Assembly: GCA_029961685.1 (NCBI GenBank) | Contig: JARWKL010000014.1 | Location: 24,463,137-24,527,136, forward strand | Reading direction: 5' to 3' | Origin: Aristolochia californica | Taxonomy: Eukaryota; Streptophyta; Magnoliopsida; Piperales; Aristolochiaceae | Length of the DNA stretch: 64,000 nt | In this document: one piece after another, positions 9,982-21,500 of the stretch | How positions within the stretch are numbered: the first letter of the stretch is position 1 | Layout of the letters: each line of letters begins with the position of its first letter | Notes under the pieces: model-generated | The model's input: only the letters and a program-made list of their open reading frames with translations | Told to the model about the DNA's origin: nothing | Databases searched by the model: none | Position numbers and translations under genes: made by a program

Positions 9982-11580
9982 TTTTTTTGAGAAGAGTTGT
10001 AAATGTATTCAAAAGAGAAAAATACAAACCAAAAAAACTAAAAAGACATTTCCTCCACAACAAGATGTTGGAGGGTAACGCCTTTTTTAGCTTGAGCATC
10101 GGCTAAATGATTAGCAGATCTTGGAACATGTTTCCAAGTACATAATAAATCAAAAGTTAAATTACAAATTTCATCATAAATCTTCCAATGACGCCAAGGA
10201 GGTTTTGAAGGCTTGGAACACCAGTTTATAATAACTTGAGAATCCCCTTCAATCAAGAGAGCACCGTCCTTTTTTTGTTTGAAGAGCTTCAGCCTGTTGA
10301 GCAAGCCATGTAATTCCGCACAAGTAGAGTCTGATACTCCAATTGGACCCGCATAAGTGAAGAGAAGATTCGCTTGATCATCGTGAATTACTCCACCAAA
10401 TCCGGCTGGGCCCGGACAACCGAAGGCACTTCCATCAAAATTTAATTTAAAGTGTCCAGGAGGAGGTCTAGTCCATTCTATCATAATAGGAGCTTTCGAA
10501 ATAAGAGACATTTTCGCAACATTTCTCCAATTTTCCCTCATATTTGTTGCTCTTAAATCACAGAATTCTTTGCGAAGGAGAACCCAAGAGCTAACTTGAC
10601 CAACTATCTGATCACAAAGAATATTCCGAGGAATAGCTTTCTGATTGAATTTGCGATTGTTTCTCTCTTTCCATAAATTCCACACAATGTGTCCAACACA
10701 ACAAGATATTAAGATTTTCCCTAACTTCGGAAGACGAGAGCTAACCAAAGTTAAAATAGTGTTTAGCAAATCTTGCGAAGGGCAATATAATAAACCGATC
10801 TTGTCCATTAATTCGGTCCAAATCTTATGAGCATATTCGCAATGCAGAAGCGTGTGATCTGCTGTTTCAGGAGATGTGTTGCAAAATGGGCATTCTGGAT
10901 TGGAAATATTAATGCCTAGTCTTTGCAAAACGTCAGAAGTTAAAATTTTTTTACGACATACAGTCCAGATGAAAAATTTGATGCGAGGAGGAATCGGGAG
11001 CGACCAAGCAAAAGCAACAGGATGTTCTGCGTGAAGAGGGTAGGAAATCAAATGATGGTACGTTGAGGCTGTAGAGAATATACCTTGCTTGTTGGGCGTC
11101 CAGATGAGTATATCGGAAGAATTTTTTAAGGTCACACCAGAAAGTAGATTGATCAGGGCAGTTGCTTCAATAGCTTCAGAGTCATTTAATGCCCGTCTGA
11201 GATGAAGATTCCAGCTACCCGAAGACTGCCAATGGTCAGAAATCATTGAACTACGAGATCTTGACAGCTGGAATAAAAGAGGATAGCTTTCCTCTAAACA
11301 ACTAGTCCCGATCCACCAATCGGACCAGAAATGAGTATTTGCACCACTTCCAATCTAGCATTTGACGGCAGCTCTGAAGGAAGGTAAGAGTTTGGCAATT
11401 TTCTTCCAAACAGGGGATAACTTGTAAAATCTTCCCCCATCCGTCCACCAATCTCTCTCTTTTCCGGATTTACTTGCAACCATTCGGCGCCACAGTAGAT
11501 TGGGTTGCATGTTGAACTTCCAAACCCACTTTAATAGCAGAGACTTGTTGGTGGTAGCAACGTCACGAATCCTTGTTATT
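9982..11580 (-). mobile_element. C-family LINE, 5'-truncated, inserted in the RT of another C-family LINE
   Basis: Its poly-T (3' end) is at 9982-9988. Read on the minus strand it runs from RT thumb (WKFNMQPNLLWRRM near 11560) to the RNase H stop at 10038. The surrounding element resumes cleanly after it. A TSD could not be resolved because of the T-run. Confidence 0.8.
10038..11246 (-). CDS. LINE ORF2 C-terminus: linker, zinc finger and RNase H (402 codons, open)
   Basis: The cleanest LINE reading frame in the window. Order: linker (DILIWTPNKQGIF), PPRIKFFIWTVCRKKILTSD, finger CPFCNTSPETADHTLLHC (about residues 134-151), [13 protein letters not shown], then RNase H with [51 protein letters not shown] and the family tail GVTLQHLVVEEMSF. 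All RNase H acidic residues (D, E, D, D) are present. The first methionine is only the first ATG in the open frame; the frame is blocked by a stop upstream near 11320, so this is a fragment of ORF2, not an independent gene. Its integrity suggests a fairly recent insertion. Confidence 0.75.
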   Translation of the reverse strand: MISDHWQSSGSWNLHLRRALNDSEAIEATALINLLSGVTLKNSSDILIWTPNKQGIFSTASTYHHLISYPLHAEHPVAFAWSLPIPPRIKFFIWTVCRKKILTSDVLQRLGINISNPECPFCNTSPETADHTLLHCEYAHKIWTELMDKIGLLYCPSQDLLNTILTLVSSRLPKLGKILISCCVGHIVWNLWKERNNRKFNQKAIPRNILCDQIVGQVSSWVLLRKEFCDLRATNMRENWRNVAKMSLISKAPIMIEWTRPPPGHFKLNFDGSAFGCPGPAGFGGVIHDDQANLLFTYAGPIGVSDSTCAELHGLLNRLKLFKQKKDGALLIEGDSQVIINWCSKPSKPPWRHWKIYDEICNLTFDLLCTWKHVPRSANHLADAQAKKGVTLQHLVVEEMSF

Positions 11581-13021
11581 GGGATTCAATCAAAAGTGAT
11601 GTGTATGCTTTTGTCCACAATTTCCACCAAGTTAGCATAACCCATAAGGCAGTTGGAGCATCCTTCATTGCTCTTATCCCAAAATATCCAATACAACACT
11701 GCCCCAAGATTTTCGAGCTATGAGCCTCACAACTAGTTGTTATAAGATATTGGTTGTCTTCTTGCAAATTTGCTAAAGCCCAACTTCCGAAAATTATTAA
11801 TCTCAGTCAAAGTGCTTTCATTCGTGATAGAAATATTTTGGACTCCTCCATGACCGTCACAAGCTATTAGATTCTTTCAAAAAATCTTCCCAACCCAGAT
11901 TTGTCCTAAAATTAGATTTTGAAAAAGCATTTGACCGAGCAAATTGGAAACTTATCAATCACTTTTTTGATCGAATGGGTTTTAGGAATAAGTGGAAATT
12001 TTGGTGAGAAGTTGTATCTCCACCACATCATATTCCGTCCTTGTTAATGGAAAGCCGTGCGGTTTCTTCAAAGCAACGAGGGGGATAAGGCAAGGTGACC
12101 CTTTGTCTCATTTTCTATTTACTCTCATCGGCGAGCACCTTTCTTCTATGATCCGATTTGCTCGGGTTGGCTTAGTCCTATCGCTGAAGACCCGAACCAA
12201 GATATTCCGATCTTATAGTATGCTGATGACACTATTCTTTTTGGAGAAGGGTCTATGAGACAGATTTCCCACTGAAAGCCTTGCTCAACATTTTTTGAAT
12301 TGTCTACTGGTCAAAAGGTAAGTTGGGCTAAAACTTCTATCATTGGATTTAATATCGATCCCTCCGTATTAAACTCAATGGCCAACTATTTGGGGTGTAA
12401 AGTTGCATCTCTCCCCGGCACTTACTTGGATCTACCACTGACTCCTGCCCTACCAACAAAAAGCGCCTGCCACCCTGTCATTGAATGCCTCGAAGACCGT
12501 CTTGCGGCATGGAAAGGAAGATTTTTGTCCAAAGCCGGTAAGCTTGTTCTCATTAAATCCTGTTTACATGGTGTACCCTCTTATTTTTTTTCCTTGTATC
12601 ACTGTCCTGCCTCTGTTCGGAATAGAATAGAACTACTTAAAAAGAGTTTTTTATGGGGTGGGCCAAATGGGGAAAGAAAATATAGTCTTGTAAAATGGGA
12701 TGATGTTTGTAAACCTACTGTAATGGGTGGTCTCCGGATCCGGGATATTGTAACAACCAACTCTGCTTTATTGTTAAAGTGGATCTGGAAATTTAATGTG
12801 CAACCAACTCTGCTATGGCGGAAAATTGTTGAAGCCAAATCAGGGAAAGTTTCTGGTTGGTGGATTGATGGCGGAAGATATTACAAATTATCCCTTGTGT
12901 GGAAGAAGATTGCCCAACTGTTGCCTGTCTTTAAAACTGTTGTCAAATACTACATTGGTTCGGGTAGCCAAACAAAATTCTGGACAGATTGGTGGGTTGG
13001 CCCAAGCAGTTTCAAGGATAG
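11581..13021 (+). pseudogene. Reverse transcriptase (continued), C-family LINE
   Basis: Resumes with VHNFHQ and [13 protein letters not shown], then, after frameshifts, KIRF-KSI (FEKAFDRANW region near 11920), [15 protein letters not shown] (12090), [11 protein letters not shown] near 12220, and a long open frame 12300-13058 for the C-terminal RT: GQKVSWAKTSIIGFNIDP through [17 protein letters not shown] to WWIDGGRYYKLS. It is cut at 13021 by another insertion. Confidence 0.75.
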
Positions 13022-13272
13022 ACTTTTTTTTTTTTTAAAAAAAAAGATGTATTTATAAAAAAAGAGAAATTAAAAAATTTGGGGGAGCATGTTCCTTACA
13101 ACTAACAATTGTAGGGTAGCTCCCTGCCTGGCAAGCACATCTGTCGCTGAATTTGCGGATCTCGGAATGTGAGTCCAAATACAAGAAACAATTGAGGTAA
13201 TTTCTAAAATTCCCTAAAAGTATCCCAATGCCTTTATGGAGGAGAAGACGTGTTCTCACACCATCCTATCCT
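13022..13272 (-). mobile_element. 250-bp LINE tail insertion with perfect 17-bp TSD
   Basis: Minus-strand 3' end of a LINE (poly-T at 13024 onward, then the complement of a SLQLLVVRN-type tail). The TSD AGCAGTTTCAAGGATAG is perfect at 13005-13021 and 13273-13289. Removing it restores the linker reading frame across the join (GPSSFKDS). Confidence 0.88.
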
Positions 13273-14490
13273 AGCAGTTTCAAGGATAGTCATGGATGTA
13301 TTTACCGCCTGGCAAGAGAAAAAGATGCGACCGTTTCTGCGCAAAGGCTTACCTCTAGTGAGTGGAACTTAGATCTCAAACGAGCTTTGACAGACGATGA
13401 AGCTCTTGAAGCTGCAGACCTTGTCACAAGTCTCTCAACAGTGAGAATCAAAAACTCTCTAGACACTCATCTGGACACCATGCAGGCAAGGTACGTTCTC
13501 TACTGCTTCTGCCTACCACTTCTTGATCTCTCTCCAAGCAAATCAATCAGTCCATCTAGCTGCTTATGCGTGGTCTCTACACATTCCACCTCGTGGGAAG
13601 TTTTTTATTTGGACCGCATACCGAAAAAAAATCTTAACCTCCGACGCATTAATTTGACATGGAAATAGTGTCTCGGACCCCTTGTGCCCATTTTGTCATT
13701 CCTCTCCGGAAACCGCTAATCATATCCTGTTACACTGCGAATATGCCCATTTGGTTTGGTCCGAACTCATAAACAAAATTGGGTTGCAATATTGCCCATC
13801 TCTATCATTACCTTCCACAATATTCATTGTTACAAGTGATTGTCTTCCCAAACTTGGGAAAATATTAATTTCTTGCTGTGTGGGTTACATGGTTTGGAAT
13901 CTATGGAAAGAGAGAAACAACAGATAATTTAATAAAAAATCTCTTCCTTGGAAAATTTTGTGCAATAGAATCATTGGGCAAGTGTCCTCTTGGGTTCTCA
14001 TGCGGAATGAATTTTGTAACTTACAAGGATCAAATTTGCGTGGAAACTGGTGTCTTATTGCGGAAATGTTTTTCCCGTCATGACCTCCTCTTATGACAAT
14101 TTGGTCTCCACCACCGTTGGGACACTTCAAATTAAATTTTGATGGAAGTGCGTTTGGCTGCCCCGGACTGGCTGGATTTGGTGGAGTGATTCATGACGAG
14201 AGTTGTTATCAATTGGTGTACAAAGCCTTCAAAACCTCCTTGGCAGCATTGAGAGTTTTTTTTTTTTTGAGAAGTAAGTGTGAATGTAGGCATTGAGAGT
14301 TATATGAGGATATATGCACTTTAGTTTCCCAAATGCATTGTAAGTGGAATTATATTCCTAGATCTGCTAATCATTTGGCAGATAATCAAGCTAAACAGGG
14401 TGTTTCCCTCCAACAGCATGTTGTGAAGGAAGGCCACCTTAGCTAGGTATGTATTCTTCTTCATCTTGCAATATATATTCACACCCTATT
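13273..14490 (+). pseudogene. Linker, zinc finger and RNase H of C-family LINE
   Basis: Pieces in order: EWNLDLKRALTDDEALEAAD (13360), CPFCHSSPETANHILLHC (13685), [10 protein letters not shown] (13895), [20 protein letters not shown] (14130), a deletion to the second half, then [15 protein letters not shown] and the tail. Frameshifts separate them. Confidence 0.72.
14258..14289 (-). mobile_element. 32-bp LINE micro-insertion with 12-bp TSD
   Basis: Only a T-run plus about 20 bp of LINE 3' end. The TSD GCATTGAGAGTT is perfect at 14246-14257 and 14290-14301. Confidence 0.75.
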
Positions 14491-14508
14491 TCAAAAAAAA
14501 ATAAAAAT

Positions 14509-15400
14509 TCTCCTAGTAGCCTTTGCCCTTTCTGTAATGTTGATGAGGGGACGGTATCCCACCTCCTCCTCCTCCATTGCCATTTCTCCTGGATGGTTTG
14601 GACCCGCACATTTAGTCAAATTGGGCTTCAATTCTGCCTCCCTAGCAATCTCCTCAGCACTAATAGACTCATTCTGGGCACTTTTTTTATCTAAATTAGG
14701 GGAAGATTCTGCTATCAGCCTGCCTAGCTCAGATTCCTTGGGCCATTTGGAAATAGAGAAATAACAAAAGATTCAACCGCAAATTCAGCAGTGCTGAGGA
14801 CGTGTCCAACATCGTCATCGAGAGGCCAAGGAGTTCCCCAACCTGATTAGCACCCATCTCCGCACTAATTGGAGTGTGGGGGCCAGCATGTCCACTCCCA
14901 TCCGTCCTCCTGCCAATCTTGCTTGGAAGCCTCCTTGGCCTGGAACACTCAAGCTCAACTTTGATGGCAGCGCTCGCGGTAACCTGAGCATTGCCAAGTT
15001 CGGGGGCTTTCGGCGATGCTGATGGTACCACTCTCATTACTTATGCTGGTCCGATGGGTATTACCAACTCTACTTTGGCAGAGCTTTTCGCCCTCTTCCA
15101 AGGGCTCATCGTATTCTATGATCATCTCAGTGGTCCTCTCATTATTGAGGGTGACTCTCAGGTGGTGATCAATGCTCTTATTTTATTGACTCGCCTTGGA
15201 GGCACTCAACCGTTTTTTACCAGATTTCTGAAATCGTAACTCTTTTCCATTATTCATTGACTCGTGTACCTCGTTTAGCTAATTCTCTAGTTGACTCGCT
15301 TGCCAAGCATGGAGTCTCCCTCCAATCTGTTGTTGTAAAGGAAGTCCTCGTTTAGCTGGCTATGTATTCCTTTGTTTGTCTAATAATATATTCACTTCCC
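14509..15400 (+). pseudogene. Linker and RNase H of the outer LINE
   Basis: Resumes the outer element with [21 protein letters not shown]. RNase H follows in broken frames: GDADGTTLITYAGPMGITNS and TLAELFALFQGLIVFYDHLS at 15000-15120, IEGDSQVVI at 15145-15170, then a tail resembling SLQSVVVKE. The A-run is at 15403-15409. Confidence 0.72.
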
Positions 15401-15448
15401 TCAAAAAAATATTTTAACAATATATGCTCTTGGTGATTCTATTGGCAG

Positions 15449-15518
15449 TTGAGAGCAAAAACTGATGAATTTCGTTGTCGTTTGAGTCAAGGGGAGGTTC
15501 TGGCAGACATTCAAGCAG
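15449..15518 (+). CDS. SECA2: SECA2 exon e1
   Basis: Starts after an AG acceptor with [12 protein letters not shown] and ends in the middle of an alanine/glutamate-rich stretch (ADIQA), leaving phase 1. This is the N-terminal helical part ahead of the ATPase domain. The preceding exon is not found anywhere in the 15.4 kb upstream. Confidence 0.88.
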
Positions 15519-18500
15519 GTTTCTCTTTTTCCTGTCCTATTACTTCTCTCTAACCTTCTCTCTTCCAGCATATCTGTCTCCCCCTATGCCTACTCCTATC
15601 TTTTGTGTCTCTTCTTGCAGCATCAGGTGATTTTGTTTTTATTTCTGAAGCCTCAAGTGACTTTGTTTTTATTTCTGCAGAGGCTTTTGCTGTTGTTCGT
15701 GAAGCTGCAAAACGGAAGCTCGGGATGCGCCATTTTGATGTTCAGGTATTATTTCATTTATCATTCCTTGGTGGAACAAAATTATTGTTCTTATAGTTTG
15801 ATTCTGTATTTCCAGATTGTAGGTGGGGCTGTGCTTCATGATGGCTGCATTGCTGAGATGAAGACTGGAGAGGGCAAAACTCTTGTTTCAACGCTTGCAG
15901 CTTATCTTAATGCATTGACGGGTGATGGTGTCCATGGTGCACACTGTTTCCAACTATATTGAGTTACCATCTGATTAAATATATGAATAGCAAAATGGGG
16001 TCATGACTCCAATTTGACCTGCTGATTTTAGTTGTTCAGTTATTGGTTTATGTTCCTGAATGGCCCATAGGTTTTTTAAGTCACTCAATTATGCGGTGGG
16101 CACATTTTTGTGAAGGAAATAGAAACCGGGTTTCTGACTGTTCTGCATTGTCTTGGTTTTGGCAGTTGTAACTGTCAATGATTACTTGGCTCAGCGTGAT
16201 GCAGAGTGGATGGGTCAGGTTCACCGTTTTCTAGGTCTTTCTGTAGGCCTTATTCAGGTTCTTAATTTTCTATTTCAATCAGAAAAACATGAATGTCTTG
16301 TTGTTGTAAATTTGGAAGAGGGAAAATTGATAAGCTGTTATTTACCTCTTAGCAAGGAATGAAGTCTGAAGAGAGAAGATCCAACTATAACTGTGATATA
16401 ACATATACCAACAATTCAGTAAGTGGCACAATAGAAAATGTTTATGTAGATCTTCAATATTTTTGTTATTTATTTATGTTTATGGTAAAGAACTTTCTGT
16501 TCTGATGTTAAATATCTTGTCAAGAAGAGTGCTAACTCCTAATTTCCTGAAATTCTTCAGGAACTTGGCTTTGACTACCTTCGAGATAACCTTGCTGGAA
16601 GTAAAGAACAACTGGTTATGAGATGGTAACTTTTCAAGCTTTTGATCAAGGTTTTTATAGTTCTCTTGTGGACTAGTTGAAGTAATCCATGTTTGCAGGC
16701 CAAACCCATTTCATTTTGCAATTGTTGATGAAGTTGATTCTGTTTTAATAGATGAGGGAAGAAATCCTTTGCTAATAAGTGGTGAGGTAATTTATCGATG
16801 TTTTTTGTTTCTTATATTTAATTTAATCATTTAAATGTTTTCCGGAGAGTGACCTTTCCTTTTATTTATCTTCTCAGGCTACCAAAGATGCTGCTCGATA
16901 TCCAGTTGCTGCGAAAGTTGCTGACTTGTTAATTCAGGGCCTTGTAAGTGTAGTGGCTATTCATTAAGTTACCACTTATGTAGTTTCTACTATTATATGA
17001 ATTAGTTATATTGAAAATTTCCCCACACGTATCCAGGATTGGATAGATACTGTGCTTATTTCTTGGGAAGAGGTTTTATAACTTCTGCTAGCCATTTTCG
17101 GAAGGATGTGGATTTAACTCTGACACGGTATCCAAGTGGATATTCTCCACTCAATGTCCATGTTTAGGAGCCATTGAGAGAGGCTGCACACGTGAAGGAA
17201 AGGATTAATAATAGTCCCACATAGATCCAGGATCAGACAGATCCTTTATTTATTACTTGTCAAGAGACCTCCTAATTTTACTAGTTATTTTGGGATGGAC
17301 CTGGACCTAACTTTAACAATCTACATAAATGTTAAATGTGGCTTAATATTTCTATTTTTCAGCACTATAAAGCGGAGCTTAAGGACAACTCAGTGGAGTT
17401 AGCTGAAGAGGGAGTTGCTCTTGCTGAGAGTGCTCTTGAAACTAATGACCTATGGGATGAAAATGATCCTTGGGCCAGGTTTGTATTTCTTTCTGAAGCT
17501 GCATTCATCCTGCCTGTTTGATGGGCATTAAGTTTTCTTTTATATTCCTTGTTGTTTCCTATGACCATTAGCTAGAATGGCTAGAATGCTGACATGTTGT
17601 CACTGAGGAAATAGCTATTTGGCTCCATATATTCTTGACATAACAGCAACATGATAAAAAGTGATGGCGGATTGAAAAAGGATTAAAGTAGAAAGACAAT
17701 CAGGAAAGAAAAGAAGAAAAGCTGGAGAGGAGAGAGGAAAGTAGAGATATCTGACTTCTGGTATTTCTGGAAAGTGAGAAAATCCCAGAAACACCAGAAT
17801 CTGTTGATCCGTCTAGCATTTTCTTAGTGCAGTACTTAACTCATAAGCAGAAATTGTAGATACCCTCTGCAATAAGACATACAAGATATACACAATTCAT
17901 GTGAGTGGACAAAAATGGTTTTCTTTGATTGAAGCACTTTATATCTAACATACCAAATTTGTTACAAAAAATCCTAAATTCTTGCTTTCCTCTGTCAGAG
18001 GTGGTTCCGGTCCACCTCTCTTGATTAGGTTGGCTTTCTGCACTTAAACGACTAGTCTTTTAGGTTGTATTGGCCAGCCTCTTGACATGGTATCAAAGCC
18101 AGGTCTGGCATGTCCCGCCTTCGAATCCCGTGGGGAGCAGTAAGGGGCGGGGTGGGTGTCAAAGGTGCTTCCGGTCCACCTCTCTTGATTAGGTTGGCTT
18201 TTCGCACTTAAACGACTAGTCTTTTAGGTTGTATTGGCCAGCCTCTTGACATCCTCGTCCTTTAGTCAATAAGTCACCAAGTTGCTTTGTAGACCATAGA
18301 TATGGAGTACTGATTTTTTCCGCTCATGACAACTTCTTTAATTAAGTGACACTCAACTTCTATGTGTTTAACCAAAAGATAAAGCCCCTGGTCCAGACGG
18401 CTTTAATGGTGAGTTCTATCAAAAATTCTGGGAGGTCATAAAAAATGATGTTTTTGCTTTTGTTCAAAATTTTCATCAAATGGGGATCACTCACAAGGCT

Positions 18501-21500
18501 GTGGGTGCTTCTTTCATAGTCTTTATTCCTAAAAAAGCTAACTCTGCCTTACCTCAAGATTTTCGGACCATTAGTCTCACCACAAGTTTTTACAAAATCA
18601 TTGGACGAATTCTTGCCAATCGTCTGAGACTCCTCCTTCCCAAGATCATTAGCCCTTGTTAAAGTGCCTTTATACGAGGCCGAAATATCCTTGATTCTGC
18701 CATGGCTGCACATGAACTACTGGATGCCTTCAAAAATTCAAAAAAACCCAGATTTGTCCTGAAACTCGATTTTGAAAAAGCATTTGATCGTGTAAACTGG
18801 AAACTTGTTGACCAGCTGTTTCATAAGATGGGATTTGGGACACGTTGGAAATTTTGGATGAGGAGTTGCATTTCGAATGTATCATATTCTGTGTTAGTCA
18901 ATGGTAAACCTTGTGGGTATTTTAATGCGACAAGAGGTATTCGGCAAGGGGACCTTTTATCTCCGTTCATCTTCACTCTCATTGCTGAGCATCTTGCCTC
19001 TATGGTCCGTCTTGCAAAAAATTCTGGGTGGCTGAAATCGATCTCAGACGATCCAACTCAAGATATTTCCCTGCTTCAATATGCCGATGATACTATTTTC
19101 TTTGGGGAAGGTACGTTAGCAGAAATTTTTCGTATTGAAGCCCGATTAAATTTATTTGAACTCTCCTCTGGTCAGAAAGTTAGTTGGTCTAAATCTTCAA
19201 TTACTGGCTTTAATATTGATCCTACTGTGTTAAATTCCAGGGCCCAATACTTGGGATGTAAAATTGCAACGCTTCCAAGTTCATACCTGGGATTGCCTTT
19301 GTCACCTACATTACCCTCCAAAAGCTCTTGGCATTCAGTTATTGAGCGTTTGGAAGGTCGTCTGGCCACTTGGAGAGGAAGATTCTTATCCAAGGCTGGT
19401 AAACTGGTTCTCATTAAGTCCTGTATGCATGAAATTCCTTCCTATTTCCTTTCTCTTTATCGATGTCCTGCCTCTGTTTGCCAAAGAATTGAACAACTCA
19501 AAAAAAAATTCCTATGGGGTGGACCGAATGTGGAAAGGAAATACTCTTTGGTGAAATGGGCTAAGGTATGTAAATCAAAATCTCTTGGTTGGCTTGGGAT
19601 CCGGGATACTGCCATTACAAATTCAGCACTGTTACTTAAATGGATCTGGAAGTTTAACTTATTTCCTGAATTAATTTGGAGAAAATTGGTTGCGGCTAAA
19701 GCAAATAAATTGTTGGGTTGGTGGACTGAGGGTGGGCGATGTAATAGGTTGTCTCCAGTATGGAAAAAATTTGAAAAGTTATTACCTGCTTTCAAATCTG
19801 CTGTAAAATGTTACTTGGGCACGGGTTTTGTGACAAGATTCTGGACCGACTGGTGGACTGATGCACATAGCTTCAACAACAGCCACAACTTGATTTCAAA
19901 TCTGACAAGAAATATTGAAGCTTCTATTTCTGATCTGCGAACTGATTCTGGAGGGTGGAACCTGAATCTCCGAAGATCACTCTTTGATTCTGAGGCCTTG
20001 GTGGCTTCTGACCTCATTACCATGATCTCTTCGGTAAGTCTAAAAAATTCAGCAGATACTCTCATCTGGATGCCCAACTCGAAAGGTAATTTTTCAACTT
20101 CCACTGCTTATGGCTTCCTAAGCTCTACCTATCATCCACAAATCAACCATCCATCTGCCATTGCATGGACTCTGCACGCTCCCCCTCGTGCTAAACTTTT
20201 TATTTGGACTGCTTGCTGGAACAAAGTCTTTACTTCAGACACCCTAATTCGAAGAGGTGCCCATGTCCCAGACCCTCTTTGCCCCTTTTGCCAAACTTCT
20301 ACGAAGACGATCACCCACATCCTTCTACATTGCGAGTATGCCTTTTTCGTGTGGACCAACCTTTTAAACAAAATTGGTCTCCAATTTTGTTCCTCTCATA
20401 ATCTCCCTTCAACCATTTTCTCAATTACAAATACTAGCCTTCCAAAACTCGAAAGATTACTAATATCTTGTTGTGTGGGACATCTTATATGGGCATTATG
20501 GAAAGAAAGGAATAATCGGAAATTTAACCTAATGTTTATTTCTAGAGAGATATTGGTTGAAAAAATTATTGGTCAAGTTACTTCGTGGATTTATTGTGTA
20601 AGGAATTCCGTGATCTTCGAGGGTCAAATTTCCGAGAAAACTGGCGAATAGTAGCTAGAATGTCCTATCTTGCAAGGCCCCCTTGTATGGCGATTTGGTC
20701 CCCTCCCCCTATTGGCCATTTTAAATCGAACTTTGATGGTAACACGTATGGATGTTCGGTTCCTGTAGGTTTTGGTGGTGTTGTTCATGATGAAAATGGA
20801 GTTCTTCTCTTTTCTTATGCCAGGCCAATTGGAAATTCGGATTCTACATCTGCTGAATTAACCGGATTATTTAACGGACTTCGGATTTTCAAAAGTCGTG
20901 CTTCTGGGCCCCTCTGTATTGAAGGTGACTCAAAAGTTGTTATCAATTGGTGCGCAAATAATGAACGTCCTCCATGGCGGCATTGGGATTGTTTTACGAT
21001 ATATGTAATTTAATTTCTACTTTAAATTGTAAATAGAATTATATTCCTAGATCTGCTAATCATTTAGCGGATACCCAGGCTAAACTATGCGTCTCTCTCC
21101 AACACCTTGTTGTGGAAGGGGGCCCTGTTTAGCAAGGTATTGTAATCTCTCTTTTCTTTTTAATATAGCTTATACATCTTATTTTAAAAAAAAAAAAAGG
21201 TTTGGAGACAAAATGATTATAAGGATTGGAGACAAAAAAATGATTATAATGCAAAAGATTTAGAGGACTTGGCAAGATAAAATGAACCCACTTTTGGATG
21301 AAATATTTAGCACTGACACCTTTGCAATCAACATAAGCTGATAAAAAGATCATACAAAACCTCAAGAGTTGTGGAGGATTACTTGCTGATCAGATGGACC
21401 CCCATTTGAAGGTGTTGATTGGGTCTTAAGTGCTAGTTTTGATAGTAGCCATAGTCTTTGTTAGCCTTGTTTACATCAATTGAGGGTTAAAGTTATGATC

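Larger units (their letters stand above)
7366..14508 (+). mobile_element. Long C-family LINE nested in the outer LINE
   Basis: Reads ORF1 C-terminal part (7370-8603), endonuclease (8600-9700), reverse transcriptase (9743-9981, 11581-13021), linker and RNase H (13290-14440), and a 3' A-rich tail at 14491-14508. It splits the outer LINE exactly in the linker between LRRCGN and SLCPFCN. It is itself interrupted by three minus-strand LINE insertions. Frameshifts and stops in every domain show it is dead. Confidence 0.78.
5958..15408 (+). mobile_element. Host LINE split by a nested LINE cluster; outer 17-bp TSD
   Basis: The outer element is recognisable at 5968-6100 (RT thumb: FWKFNFSPKSIWRLMITAKL), 7080-7365 (linker, ending ILTANNLRRCG) and 14509-15408 (CPFCNVDEGTVSHLL, RNase H remains, A-run). 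Its target repeat is ATATTTTAACAATACAT at 5941-5957 and ATATTTTAACAATATAT at 15409-15425, 16 of 17 matching. Everything between is therefore one original insertion expanded by later ones. The right TSD is 23 bp upstream of exon e1. Confidence 0.75.
18371..21200 (+). mobile_element. Long C-family LINE, 5'-truncated in the RT
   Basis: Starts in the RT at [16 protein letters not shown] and runs to a 13-A tail at about 21186-21198. It was inserted in the copia fragment. One in-frame stop (TAA at 18660, where the family has Q in SQSAFIRG) and a frameshift near 20590 are the main defects, so it is one of the younger copies. Confidence 0.82.

Noticed and set aside
18112..18130. tRNA gene suggested by TTCGAATCC
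   Set aside because: No acceptor stem or cloverleaf; it is the internal domain of a TRIM. Kept only as a B-box-like motif in findings.
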